NCBI GenBank assembly: GCA_963682025.1 | Contig: OY821522.1 | Span: forward strand, 30,724,201 to 30,788,200 | Direction: 5' to 3' | Origin: Cordilura impudica | Lineage: Eukaryota; Arthropoda; Insecta; Diptera; Scathophagidae | Length of the DNA stretch: 64,000 nucleotides | Part shown: positions 10,950 to 22,165 of the stretch, piece by piece | Numbering within the stretch: position 1 is the first letter of the stretch | Layout: every line of letters begins with the position of its first letter | Translations under genes and position numbers: made by a program | Notes under the pieces: model-generated | The model's database searches: none | What the model saw: only the letters and a program-made list of their open reading frames with translations | What the model was told of the DNA's origin: nothing

Positions 10950-12347
10950 ACCTAGGTATTTTAGCATTATTTGCTTTAGATGTTGGTGAATTTTTACTCC
11001 CTTTATATTAACTCGTAGTGTCTGCTTGTCGAAAAAATTTTGGATCGATTTTAACCACTTTCCCGTGACCCAATCGATCTGAAATTTTGCAGGCAGGCTT
11101 GTGGCAATGACAGAAAGATGCCAAAACAATGGAAACTTTTAAATTTTTCTACCAGAGTTGATAAAAAACTGTACAAAGGGTTTGTTTTTCTTATATTATT
11201 ACCATAACGACCACAAAAACAACAAGTCCAGCTATGAAAACAATGCAACATTTAGAATAACAACAAGAACAATATAGAAATATCATGTTTTTCATTTTTT
11301 TTTTTATTTTTCAGAGATTTTCCTGGACCTGTTCCACCGATTTTAATGATTTTTGAAGTAGAAATCTTTCCATGAATTTGGTGAATCATTCTCACTAAAA
11401 ATGATCACTGTAGCTGCACTATTGAGGGCGTGATCGTGACAAGAACAACATAGAAAATTATTTTTTTTTCAAGACTTTTTTAGTTCTTCATTCAAATCTC
11501 GGGCCCTAATCGACCGATTTGGACGATTTTAAATAGCAAACTTCTCAGGATGTTAGTGAATCATTTTTTATGCAGACGAGCACCCTAGCTGCCCGATTGA
11601 TTTTAACAACTTTCCCGTGACCCAATCGATCTGAAATTTTGCAGGCAGGCTCGTGGCAATGACAGAAATGATCTAACAAATTTTTTTTAGTGATGCCAAA
11701 ACAATGGAAACTTTTAAATATTTCTACCAGAGTTGACAAAAAAATGCACAAAGGGTTTGTTTTTATTATATTATTACCACAACGACCACAAAAACAACAA
11801 GTCCAGCTATGACAACAATGCAACATTTAGAATAACAACAAGAACAATATGGAAACATCATGTTTTTCATTTCTTTTTTAATTTTTCAGAGATTTCCCTG
11901 GACCTGTTCCACCGATTTTAATGATTTTTGAAGTAGAAATCTTTCCATGAATTTGATGAATCATTCTCACTAAAAATTATCACCCTAGCTGTCCTATTGA
12001 GGGCGTGATCGGGACAAGAACAACATAGAAAATTATATTTTTTCAAGACTTTTTTTAGTTCTTCATTCAAATCTCGGGCCCTAATCGACCGATTTGGACG
12101 ATTTTAAATAGCAAACTTTTCAGGATGTTAATGAATCATTTTTTATGTCAACGAGTACCCTAGCTGCCGGATTGATGCCGTCATCGTGATTTCCACAGAC
12201 GGACAGACGGACATCGCTATATCAACTCCGGTTGTTATAAGGATCACAAATATATAAATTTTATGGGGTCCAAAATTTTTTTTCTAATTATTACAAACGG
12301 AATGACAAACTTATATATACCCTCTGCACACTGGAGTGGAGGGTATA
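10950..12347 (-). repeat. Type A Helitron-like 5' module with an internal ~0.55-kb tandem duplication
   Basis: In minus orientation this starts TATACCCTCCACTCCAGTGTG, followed by a TA-rich tract, a short core (TTGATATAGCGATGTCCGTC) and GTCC/GTCT repeats (seen here as GACGGACAGACGG near 12195). The block containing TTTCCCGTGACCCAATCGAT, CCAAAACAATGGAAAC and CGATTTGGACGATTTTAAAT occurs twice (about 11040-11600 and 11600-12180). The TA tract, core and GTCY layout resembles what I recall of dipteran mini-me/DINE-type elements; that match is from memory. Confidence 0.65.
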
Positions 12348-12530
12348 ACAACTCTACAACAGCAACAATGACAGTCATATGTTTTTCAAATAGGAAAAAA
12401 CTGTTTATGTGTTAGTTTCGGTCATTCCCCAGTATGCATTGAAATATTATTTCTCCAATGTTGGAGAAAAGTTAAGTTCTTAAATTGATGTCAAATGTAA
12501 TTCTCAACTTGGGTTGAACAATTTTTCTCC

Positions 12531-13196
12531 TTGTTTGCTTTCAACTTGACATCAAGTTGAGATTTAACATTTTTTCCAATCTTTGAGAAACATTTTTACT
12601 CTCAATTTGATATCCAACACTTTTCTCCACTTGAGACCAAACATTTTTTCAACTTGAATACGATTTGTGTTAAGTCTGAGATATTATTTAAATATGTCAT
12701 AAATAATAAATTAAATTAAAAAATGCCAAAAAAGTACAAATAAATCATTGATATATTTTTAATTATTTTTGCTTTTTGTCGAATTTTTCAAAAAATGTAC
12801 AACTAATTAATTCATTTATTTTTAATTCTAGATTTTAAAAAATGTACATAATATGTACATTTAATGTTAAATATGTACATGGTAATGTTAAATATATAAT
12901 GAAATTAAATTGAAACATTAAAAAAAGTACATTGTTTTCATTTCTAAAATTAGTATAATATTTTTTAATATGGCAATTCCGTACCTTCCATTTGATACCG
13001 ATTGGAAATATTTCTTTGCTATCAAGCTGAGAATCACAAATTTCTCAATTTGATAACTATGAAAATCGCCATATAAAAAATGTGCCTTTTAAGTTGAGAA
13101 GACTATATTCGAACTATTGAGGGCATTTGAGAATTAACGTTGGAGATTTGAGAAATGTATTTGATTTCAAATGCACCTCAAGTTGATAGCAAACAA
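12531..13196. repeat. Inverted-repeat element bounded by TTGTTTGCTNTCAACTTGA
   Basis: TTGTTTGCTTTCAACTTGA at 12531-12549 is matched by its inverse with one mismatch at 13178-13196. The interior repeats words such as CTCAACTTG and TTGAGAAA. No gene. Could be a small MITE; no target duplication is evident. Confidence 0.45.
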
Positions 13197-13476
13197 AAAT
13201 GTTTATTGGGACATTTATTGTAGGGTCGTTTGCACACACACAAAAAATAGAAAATAAATTGTCAATAAGCAAAGCAAGTGGCTTCGAAATTCGATGATGC
13301 CAGTTAATCATTTTTTGTTCACGCGGAATTTATAATTGGAGGAATTTTTTTCTCGAGAAATGTATTTTCCGTGAGAAAGAAATTCCTTGAGAATATTCAT
13401 AATTGGGATGAATAACTTTTAATTGGAACCTTTTAGTCGGAATAAATCATAATTCTAGTTAGATATTGGTTAATAT

Positions 13477-14028
13477 TTAATTAGAAAAAATATTGTGGTG
13501 GCATCTACGCAATTATTGAGGCAGTCACGGAAAAATTAAATGCAAGTCTGTTTTTTTTAATATAACAAAAATGGATTTTCCCTTTAACAAAATATGGCAG
13601 AATTCTTTATAAATGAAATGCAAAATGGAAAATCAATTTTGTGCTAATTCTTAACAAAATTAATAAAATATATATATGTATTATTATATTTATTAATATT
13701 TGTAATTTTATTTGACACAATTTCACACACAGTTTTACAGATCAACTGTTTTAATTAGAAAAAATATTGTGGTGGCATCTACGCAATTATTGAGGCAGTC
13801 ACGGAAAAATTAAATGCAAGTCTGTTTTTTTTAATATAACAAAAATGGATTTTCCCTTTAACAAAATATGACAGAATTCTTTATAAATGAAATGCAAAAT
13901 GGAAAATCAATTTTGTGCTAATTCTTAACAAAATTAATAATATATATATATATATGTATTATTATATTTATTAATATTTGTAATTTTATTTGACACAATT
14001 TCACACACAGTTTTACAGATCAACTGTT
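13477..14028. repeat. Tandem duplication, two ~275-bp units
   Basis: Unit 1 (13477-13750) and unit 2 (13751-14028) both begin TTAATTAGAAAAAATATTGT and end CAGATCAACTGTT. They differ mainly by a longer AT-dinucleotide run in unit 2 and a G/A change in AAAATATGGCAG. The near identity suggests a recent duplication. A diverged relative is at 7225-7385. Confidence 0.9.
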
Positions 14029-14659
14029 TTCAACTGATTTAGAAGTTTTCTGTTTTTGAAACAGTAGTGCCAATTTGTAACATTTTGTGATGTAATGAAA
14101 ATCGCAGAATAATAAGTTAATACACAATAAAAAATATTAAATTTTTAAGTTTTATATACATATTGCAATAAAAAAAACTTTGGTAAATTTACATTGAAGA
14201 TGGTCAGAAATGAATGAGAAAAAATATATAGACATTTTAGAAAAGCACATTTAATGTTAAACTTTATGCACAAAATATATGGGTTTTTGTTGTTTCGAAT
14301 TTAACTGTGGCTCTAAGTGAAAAGTTTTAGACCGATCGTATATTACATCTTGAGGATCCTCACCTAATATTTTCAAATATTTTAAATTCTTTTTAACTCA
14401 TTTAACCTCATTACGAAAATAGTAAAACAGTAAATATGGAAAATCCACGCACCTCAAAAAATTGTTTTCTATGAAATAAATTAAAGACATTTCATATTAT
14501 ACAATTTACTTTCAAAAATGTATCAATTATTGCAAATTTGAAATTTGACATATAGTATTTGTACATATATTTGTATAGATTTCGCAGTATGAAAAGAACT
14601 ATTATTTCTTTATTTAGAATATATGTAAGTATTGCTCGCAAAAAAAATGCAACATCATG

Positions 14660-14985
14660 AATGAAACACATAGACGACTGCTGGCAGCAGCATTTGTAGT
14701 CGCATAGTCAGCTACTTGATTTTTCTGAATACGACAGCAACATATAATACAAATGAATTTTTATTTAAATATACAATTACTTTTACTTATTTAAAATGCA
14801 TTAGTACAACGTAAAAATAAATAAATTAGTTTAACGCCTTTTGATTATTAATGGAATTATAGCCTTTCATTTTGCGATTTTTTTTTAAACAAAATAAAAT
14901 ATTTCATAGCACTAACTTCTTTTACATATTTTGTTATATTGTCAACACTATTTTTGTTTTGTAGCCAACAAAACACACTTGCAGT
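14660..14985. mobile_element. Truncated copy of the GAAACACATAGACGAC MITE
   Basis: Starts ATGAAACACATAGACGACTG and follows the interior of the MITE at 41364-41940 (GACAGCAACATATAA, TTTCATTTTGCGAT, ATATTTTGTTATATTGTCAA, TTTTGTAGCCAACAAAA) before losing similarity at about 14985. The right inverted repeat is missing. Confidence 0.65.
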
Positions 14986-15255
14986 TTTTTTTTTCTATTT
15001 GAAGAACATATGACTGCCATTGTTGATGTTGTAGAGTTGTTTTTTTTTTTGATTTTGTTTCGTTAACTCTTTTGTATTAAAGCACCTCCAATATATGTAT
15101 CCATTTTAGTTTGCAAATTCAGTATATTTATAATTTATTACTTACAGCAAAAAATAATAGAAACAATTTTATCAGTTATGCTTACGAAACTATATAAATA
15201 GACTTGAAGTTGGCTGCAAAAGCAGTAGCCTGTGTAAAGAACAAGTTAGCGACAT

Positions 15256-15384
15256 GTAACTGTTCCGTAACGTGTCAGCCTTTTTTTCACATGAAAAGTA
15301 TTGGGACGTTCCGGTTACGTTCGGTAACTATTTTAAATGATTTTCATGTAAAAAAAAACAACTGACTCGTTACGGTTACGGTTA
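15256..15384. repeat. Short foldback, ~42-bp inverted arms
   Basis: The left arm (15256-15297) contains CCGTAACGTGTCAG, a T-run and CACATGAAAA. The right arm (15340-15384) carries the inverse: TTTTCATGTAAAAAA then CTGACTCGTTACGG. Enough for a stable hairpin with a ~42-base loop. No known family. Confidence 0.55.
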
Positions 15385-15559
15385 GAAAACATTGACTTTT
15401 ATATGTATTATAATGCTATGAATGCATTTATCTTTATTTTATTTTATTTATATATTCTTTTTTTTTTGTATTGTATATTATTTTTTTTTATTATTATACT
15501 ATTTCATTTAATTATTTTTTTCTTTAAATAAATTAATACATAAAAATTTGTTTTTTAAA

Positions 15560-16398
15560 TTATTGGTGAACTTTTACTCCCTTTATTTACTGCCTTTATA
15601 TTAACTGGCAGTGTCTGCTTGTCGACAAAATTTTGGATCGATTTTTAGCCCCTTTCCCGTGCGCCAATCGATCTGAAATTTTGCATGCAGGCTCGTGGCA
15701 ATGACAGAAATGATCTAACAAATTTTTTTAGTGATGCCAAAACAATGGAAACTTTTAAAATTTTCTACCAGAGTTCACAAAAAAATGTACAAAGGGTTCG
15801 TTTTTATTATATTATTATCACAACGACCACAAAAACAACAAGTCCAGCTATGACAACAATGGAACATTTAGAATAACAACAGGAACAATATGGAAACATC
15901 ATGTTTTTAATTTTTTTTTTAATTTTTCATAGATTTACCTGGACCTGTTCCACCGATTTTAATGATTTTTGAAGTAGAAATCTTCCAATGAACTTGGTGA
16001 ATCATTCTCACTAAAAATTATCACCCTAGCTATCCTATTGAGGGCGTGATCGTGACAAGAACAACATAGAAAATTATATTTTTTCAAGACTTTTTTTAGT
16101 TCTTCATTCAAATCTCGGGCCCTAATTGACCGATTTGGACGATTTTAAATAGCAAACTTTTCAGGATGTTAATGAATCATTTTTTATGCCAACGAGCACC
16201 CTAGCTGCCCGATTGATGCCGTCATCGTGATTTCCACAGACGGACAGACGGAGAGACGGACAGACGGACAGACGGACATCGCTATATCAACTCCGGTTGT
16301 TATAAGGATCACAAATATATATATTTTATGGGGTCCAAATTTTTTTTTCGGAATGACAAACTTATATATACCCTCTGCACACTGGAGTGGAGGGTATA
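15560..16398 (-). repeat. Type A Helitron-like 5' module, minus orientation
   Basis: Single-unit relative of 10950-12347. On the - strand it begins TATACCCTCCACTCCAGTGTGC (edge at 16398) and passes through the TA-rich tract, the TTGATATAGCGATGTCCGTC core and an expanded GTCC/GTCT run (16236-16280). It fades near 15560 without a 3' hairpin. The outer edge abuts a TGGAAAATGAAAT minisatellite directly. Confidence 0.7.
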
Positions 16399-16870
16399 AA
16401 AATGGAAAATGAAATATGAAATATGGAAAATGAGAAATGAAAAATGAAAATTGAAAAATGGCAAATGAAAATTGAAAAATTAAAAATGGAAAATGAAAAT
16501 TGAAAAAGAAAAATGAAAAATTAAAAATGGAAAATGAAGAATGAAAAATGGAAAATGAAAATTGAAGAATGAAAAATGGAAAATGAAAATTGAAAAATTA
16601 AAAATGAAAAATGAAAAATGGAAAATGAAAATTGAAAAATAAAAAATGGAAAGTGGAAAATGAATAATGAATATTTAAAATTAAAAATGAAAAATTAAAA
16701 TGAAAATTGAAAACTGAAAAATGGAAAATGAAAAATTAAGATTGAAAAATGAGTAATGAAAGATGAAAAATGAATAATGAAATATTAGAAATTAATAATT
16801 AAAACTTAAAAATTAAAACTTAAAAATAAAAAATTAAATTAAAAATTAAGAATTAAAAATTATATATTAA
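16399..16870. repeat. Minisatellite, purine-rich (TGGAAAATGAAAA)n, third array
   Basis: About 0.47 kb. The opening AAATGGAAAATGAAATATG and following units match 2933 onward, and both arrays grade into the same AAATTAAAAATTAAG sequence. It lies immediately outside a type A 5' end. Confidence 0.9.
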
Positions 16871-17590
16871 AAACTAAAAATTAAATATTAAAAGTTTAAA
16901 TTTCTATATTAAGTTTCTTACCTGTTATTATTACGTATTTTCTTTTTTTGTATTTAATCTAATTAAGATAAAAATAAAAAATAATTCAGATAAAAATATT
17001 TTAAAATTAGCTTATGTTTAATAATAATACACCCGTACTCAACATTGGGTGTAATATAGAGTTTAAAACTCAGCTGGAGGGTATCAAAAAATTCGGCACA
17101 GCCGAATTTAACACTCTTACTTGTTTTATTTAAGTTTATTTAAAATGTGTAAATACCTATTGGTAAATTGAAAGACTCGGTTACATCGCATCCATGAACT
17201 ATATAACCTTATGAACTGTGCTTGGTTTATAATAGCACCCATAGTTTTGGCGATCCGCAAGAAAACACTCTCAACATGATTGCAAAATTATCTATAAGTA
17301 GCTTATCAATTCCAGATATTTAGGCCCTTACGCCAACGTTCGAAAAAAATCAAATTATTATTATTAATCCTGTTCTTCTTTTGAATTAATTTTGAATTGT
17401 TTTTTTGTTTTCCAAAAACAGTTTGTTGTTTTCTTTATCTACCCACCAAATATGTAGCAAACATTCGAAAAAATCGTATCCAACAATGAAGCGTGGAAAG
17501 TCCATATTTGTAATTGTCCACATTTGGAGTTTTCGAAAGGTATATTTTCTTCATCTCCATCGGACTTGCAATTAAAAAACCTACTTGATG
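16871..17590. repeat. Dispersed repeat with type A Helitron-like 3' terminus (copy of 3271-3983)
   Basis: Same sequence as 3271-3983 with scattered substitutions: ACACCCGTACTCAACATTGG, GGAGGGTATC, TTCGGCACAGCCGAA hairpin, ACTTG ending at 17123, then TTTTATTTAAGTTTATTTAA and onward. The two copies part company after ATTAAAAAAC. No gene. Confidence 0.8.
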
Positions 17591-17613
17591 AATTTGTTCG
17601 CTTAAATTATTTG

Positions 17614-18324
17614 TTATACCACTATGTGGTCAGGGTATAATGACTTTGTGCTGATGTTTGTAACTACCACAAATATTTGACCTAAACCCATCTTTTATTA
17701 TACCGATCTATTCAGAATCACTTTCTGAGTTGAATTAGCGATATCCGTCTGTTCGTCTGCCCGTCTGTGTATCCATGTAAACCTTGTAAACCAACTATAG
17801 ATCGGAAACAGTAATATATTTTGATGAAATTTAGTATATAAGCTTCTATCGGTCATAGGATGAACGCTATTAAAATTGGTGGAAATCAGTGCATGTGCAG
17901 ACCCAGTCCCCTATGAAATCGACTTAAATTGCCCTAATATCCAAATTATATGGATCTCGGGCAAATTGGGTTTGTGTGTGTTTATTACATGCCTTTATCA
18001 GTTGTCCAAAAATAAACCCCATATGGCAACTGTTTGTCATAGCCCACATATAAAACTGCTTACCGATTTTCACTTAAATCTATCAAAAACAAAAATATTG
18101 TACAGTTTTTTTCTCAAATTTGGTTTGTATATGTTTTTTAAAACTATCGGTCCATTTGTCGACCTAGTTCCCATATTAATATAGCTTCCGATATGAACCT
18201 TTTCATATCTGCAGCCAAAAAAATTAATAACAATGCCACTCAAATTTAGTTAATGGTTATTTTCTATATACAGTTAGTTGGACCGAAGAAATAGGGTCTA
18301 GACCGACTATAATTTTCTTACTTG
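17614..18324 (+). mobile_element. Type B Helitron-like element, full length
   Basis: Starts TTATACCACTATGTGGTCAG, carries GATTCnnnn..GTCT/GTCC microsatellite near 17735-17775, and ends with the hairpin-forming GGTCTAGACCGACTATA followed by ATTTTCTTACTTG (18324). Relatives are at 28090, 29941 and 63690. About 0.71 kb and noncoding; a 102-codon frame inside is not conserved in the other copies. The start lacks a CCCTATA segment seen in the other copies. Confidence 0.75.
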
Positions 18325-19422
18325 TTTTTTAATGATATATTAGATAACACTACGAACTTAAAAAATAAGGAAAAAAATATCTAGTTTTACATAATTTATA
18401 CCCTCCACTCCAGTGTGCAGAGGGTATATATAAGTTTGTCATTCCGTTTGTAATAATTAGAAAAAAAAATCTGGACCCCATAAAATATATATATTTGTGA
18501 TCCTTATAACAAGCGGAGTTGATATAGCGATGTCCGTCTGTCCGTCTGTCCGTCTGTGGAAATCACGATGACGGCTTCAATCGGGCAACTAGGTTGATCG
18601 TTGGTATAAAAAATGATTCAGTAACATCCTGAAAAGTTTGCTATTTAAAATCGTCCAAATCGGTTTATCTAGTCCCGAGAATTGAACGATGGAGTAAAAA
18701 AAGTCTTGAAAAAATATGATTTGACTGTGTTGTTCTTGTCACGATAACGTTCTCAATAGGACAGCTAGTGCGCTTGTTGTTAGTGAGAATGATACACCAA
18801 CATCACGAGAAGGTTTCTGTTTTTTCAATCGTGACAATAGGTTTCACAGGTGCCGAGAAATCACTGAAAAGTTAAAAAAAATATGATGTTTTCCTATATT
18901 GTTATTCTAAATTTTGTATTTTGTCACAGCTGTACTTGTTGTTTTTATGGTCGTTGTGGTAGTAATATAAAAATTCACCAATATCAACACTTTATGGTGT
19001 AATATTTAAGTTAATTAATTAATAAAAGAAACTATATAAAATCAATATCAATATTCTGCGATTTTTATAAGATCACAAAATATTACAAATTGATACATAC
19101 AGATTACTGTTGCAAATATCAAAATACTATAAATAACATTCATATATTCTGTATATGTATTTCGATAATAAGCGCATATTAAAAATAATAAAATATAAAT
19201 TATTTTATTTATACAAAATATTGCAATTTTTAGGGTTGCAAAAAATAGTATGATTTTAAGGGTTCTACTTTTAGTATATACTTGCATTCAAAAGTAGTAT
19301 TGAAACCATAAAATTCTACCCTGTTAAAAATTGGTGTTTAAAAAAAATTTTTTTTTCTCAGATGATAATAAATGTCAATAATATTTAATTATAATACATT
19401 TTTAAAATTTATTATTTTATGT

Positions 19423-19543
19423 TTGGCGTAGGCAAACGCCATTCCCGGACTACCGAGAATTTAATGCACGATTTATTCCGCATTAGGAATAATCGCGGAG
19501 CTCAGCTCAATCAAAGTGCAATGATTAAGCCTCGCTGTGGGAA
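19423..19543 (-). ncRNA. U1 snRNA-derived fragment, distal unit, left copy (pseudogene)
   Basis: Read on the - strand this follows metazoan/fly U1 snRNA from about nucleotide 52 to the 3' end. Matching blocks, in order: GAGGCT, CATTGCAC, GATTATTCCTAATG, TCGTGCA and GGGAATGGCGTT, i.e. stem-loops II-IV. The Sm-site region is degenerate here (AATTCTCGG). The 5' part with the ACTTACCTG splice-site-pairing sequence and stem-loop I is absent. No snRNA promoter is recognisable, so it is presumably inactive. Recognition is by recall of U1, not by a search. Confidence 0.75.
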
Positions 19544-19561
19544 ACAAGTGTTCATGCTTCC

Positions 19562-19676
19562 CTTTGCACAAACGCCATTCCCAACTACCAAAAATTGTAG
19601 GCACGAGCTATCCACATCAGGAATAGTCGCGGGCTCAACTCAATCAAAGTGCAATGATTAAGCATCGCCCTGGGAA
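19562..19676 (-). ncRNA. U1 snRNA-derived fragment, proximal unit, left copy (pseudogene)
   Basis: Second tandem U1-like unit. On the - strand it reads CATTGCACTTTGATTGAG, CGACTATTCCTGATGTGGAT, CTCGTGCCTACAATTTTTGG and GGGAATGGCGTTTGTGC. The Sm-type site AATTTTTGG is intact. It lacks the 5' ~50 nucleotides like its neighbour, so both units derive from one truncated ancestor that was then duplicated. It lies inside the type A element and has an equivalent at 42595-42711. Confidence 0.8.
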
Positions 19677-19900
19677 GCATATATTCATTCATTTCTTAGC
19701 ACAAACCGAACTTCTTATGGTACATTAAAAATAAACTAATTGAGAAGTACAATTCATCATTACGCTGCATTATAATACTATTTTCTTATTTTACTACTAG
19801 CTAGTAAACAAAGTGATCGTATCATTGTAAACGAAATAGAATTGAAATTGTGTGCAGATTTGTTTTACTTAAAAAACTGTTTCTACAGATAGTGAATAAA

Positions 19901-20270
19901 ATCCCAGTAAACAATTTATGCAATAAGTGATCATGTGGAGTCTTTTTTGACTCCTCTGTGCTATTAAAACAGTCATAAATGCGCTCTTTAGCTGATCACA
20001 AAATATTCTTTTGTGGAGAGGAAATATTACCTTACCCCCGACTCATCTTGAGAACCTTTTTATCCAATTTTCTGATTAATTTCGACTTATTTTTGAGTCA
20101 TATTTAATGTCATTTTTCTATAAATCACTTTTTAAGCGTAAGCAAAAATCATTTCTTAATCTTTTTCTAATACCGCATGTGATTAATCAGTTTTTAATCA
20201 TCAAAAGTGCTCGAAGAAGACACAGTAAGATGATTTTTGTTAAAACAATCTTCGAAATGATTACTGGGAT
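19901..20270. mobile_element. MITE with ATCCCAGTAA inverted ends (left copy)
   Basis: ATCCCAGTAAACAATTTATG at 19901 and the inverse TTACTGGGAT at 20261-20270 bound 370 bp without a gene. An AT dinucleotide adjoins each end, so the duplication may be 2 bp. The same object is in the right copy at about 42000-42371, so it was already in the composite before that amplified. A 75-codon frame inside has no recognisable domain. Confidence 0.6.
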
Positions 20271-20330
20271 ATCGTATATTTTTGTTTACACACACATATA
20301 CATAATGGCACCAGTTAGCCGAACTCTCTC

Positions 20331-20909
20331 ATGAAACACATAGACGACAGCGGCTACACGACTACAGCCTGTCAAAAATAACATACACACGTTTATATGA
20401 AAACGATTATTTTGACACCAACACAGCTACACGACTACATGACCACTTTTGCTGCTGTAGTCAACTTAGGCTAATTTCTGTTTTTGTTGGCTACAAAATA
20501 AAAATAGTGTTGACAATATAACAAAATATGTAAAAGATATTAGTGCTATGAAATATTTTATTTTGTTGAAAAAATTAATCGCAAAATGAAATGCTATAAT
20601 AATTCTATTAATAAGTAAATTTATTTATTTATTTTTACGTTATAATAATGCATTATAAATAAGTAATATATTTAAGACAATTTTATATAGAATCATACAT
20701 GTTTTTCTATTTTAATAAAGTTAAAAAAAAACATATAATTGGCACTACTGCAATAAAAATGATTTTGTATAAAAACAGCTGTTTGTATTGTTGTTATATG
20801 TTGCTGTCATTTTCAAAAAAATTAATTAGTTGACTACACGACTACAATTGTAGCCAGTAGCATTTGTATCCGTGTGTTTGTGTAGCCTCTGTCGTCTATG
20901 TGTTTCATG
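20331..20909. mobile_element. MITE with CATGAAACACATAGACGACAG inverted ends (left copy)
   Basis: Left end CATGAAACACATAGACGACA, then GCGGCTACAC. The right end is the inverse (GTGTAGCCTCTGTCGTCTAT then GTGTTTCATG). About 0.58 kb; the ends match over ~30 bp with one or two mismatches. The interior is AT-rich with GTAGTCGTGTAG words near both ends. The equivalent in the right copy is 41364-41940; a truncated relative lies at 14660. Superfamily unassigned. Confidence 0.75.
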
Positions 20910-21260
20910 CATAAGTAACAATTTCATTTAGTCTTATGAAAGCTTTTGAACAAAGCAGATATACGTCATTGTTTTGTGAAATCTTACATTGTTTTTTAAT
21001 AGGTACCAGTGATGCCAGGAGATTTTTACAGAAATCTCTACGCTAATGAAAAAAAATCCCTTTTTTTCCCTACACCCACTTTTTCTCTCTACATTTTTCC
21101 CTACACTACTTTTTTCAATTTTTCAAAAAAAAAATTATTTTTAATTTGTTAATTTTCAATTTCAATAATGCAAAAATAACATAAAAACGAAAAAAATATA
21201 AAAAATAAGATAAGAATATCATTAGAATTACATAAAAACAATATAAAAAATCAACAGATA

Positions 21261-21586
21261 TTATAAAAAAAATATTTTTACTATTCTGTATAATTCATCT
21301 TTTATATGGCTAGATGTGCATTTAAAATTTACACAATTAATTAAAATGGCTTGCAAATGGGATCTTATAACGTAAACAGAATTTTGGTTGTTGGTTTTAA
21401 AAGATATTTTTTTAAGACATTGGTTATTAGCATGTATACTTAGATCTGATTTATCGCAATTTAATATTATTTCACAAGCCTTGCATCTGTATTTAAAGTC
21501 GTCATCTTTGACCTGTTCTATCCCATTAGCTTCTCGTCTCTCAACTAACTTGAGTAAAACCTTTGTTTTCTGTATTTCTTTGATGT
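21261..21586 (-). pseudogene. Zinc-finger-like protein fragment (C-x2-C...H-x4-C), broken by the gypsy insertion
   Basis: A - strand frame encodes KVLLKLVERREANGIEQV, then YRCKACEIILNCDKSDLSIH and a NNQCLKK segment: a compact C-x2-C / H-x4-C arrangement like a BED or related finger of DNA transposases. The gypsy LTR starts directly upstream at 21587. On its far side (25440-25475) the frame begins with a possible start MSDSFFEDAENT, which is out of frame with the finger in both copies. Function and origin unknown; the intact reference layout is at 40649-41000. Confidence 0.45.
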
Positions 21587-21830
21587 TGTGGAGGATGATA
21601 TACTTACGATGATGAAGCAAATAGATAAAATTAAACAAATATAGTTAATTCTTAAATTAACTTAAAACTATTTATTTAATGAAAAAAGATTGAATGTAAA
21701 AAAAGACTTAAGCGTCTGTACAATCAAAAAAAGAAAAAATGTTCTAGAAGAATCTTAACAATCATTGGCGTTGCCAAAGTGTACAAAATAATGTTGTTGC
21801 CAGATCGTATGTGGGGGAACGTACGCCACA
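21587..21830 (-). repeat. 3' LTR of the deleted gypsy element (244 bp)
   Basis: Full-length LTR of this pair. It carries a ~94-bp segment (from ATTAACTTAAAACTATT to GTTCTAGAA, + strand) that the 5' LTR lacks. Confidence 0.92.
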
Positions 21831-22165
21831 TTACTCCCCCTCCCGGTTGAGGCAAAATCGTACCTTACGACCATAACGCGAAGTGATAATCCTTGGTTCG
21901 CCGTTAGGATCGAGGAGAATGTTAGCAGGTTCCCTTAGAGGTAGCTCGTTGGCTGTTGATTCTTTGGATGTTGGTTCGTTGACTGATGGTTCGTTGACTG
22001 TTGATTCATTAGTTGGTGGTTCGATGTATGTCGGTTGTCTATTGCAATTGTGATTATCATTTGTAGAGTTTCCTGGATTTAAAATAAATGCTGCCTTCAA
22101 ACGGTCCAAACTAATGTTCATTTTCTTTCCTTTAACATTTACAGTAAAATATTTTGAATGACGTT

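Larger units (their letters stand above)
4851..12347 (-). mobile_element. Possible long type A Helitron-like element, minus orientation
   Basis: The right edge is a type A 5' end read on the - strand (TATACCCTCCACTCC, ending at 12347). The left edge is a type A 3' end on the - strand (GGAGGGTATCAAAGATTCGGC hairpin then ACTCTTACTTG, 4851-4900). These are the same two termini that bound the two full 4.4-kb copies at 18397 and 31662, in the correct relative orientation. The interior here is different: foldback elements and a 21-bp minisatellite. This could be one 7.5-kb element bearing captured DNA and later insertions, or two unrelated fragments that happen to face each other. Confidence 0.4.

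Noticed and set aside
17876..18184. 102-codon frame in a type B element
   Set aside because: Not open in the other type B copies.
19048..19287. 79-codon hydrophobic frame, also at 42983-43222
   Set aside because: Its presence in both places is explained by duplication of the whole 4.4-kb element; AT-rich, no motif.
19423..19676. Functional U1 snRNA genes
   Set aside because: Both units lack the 5' end and no snRNA promoter is seen.
20107..20334. 75-codon frame, also at 41937-42164
   Set aside because: Spans a MITE end; kept in both copies only through the shared element.
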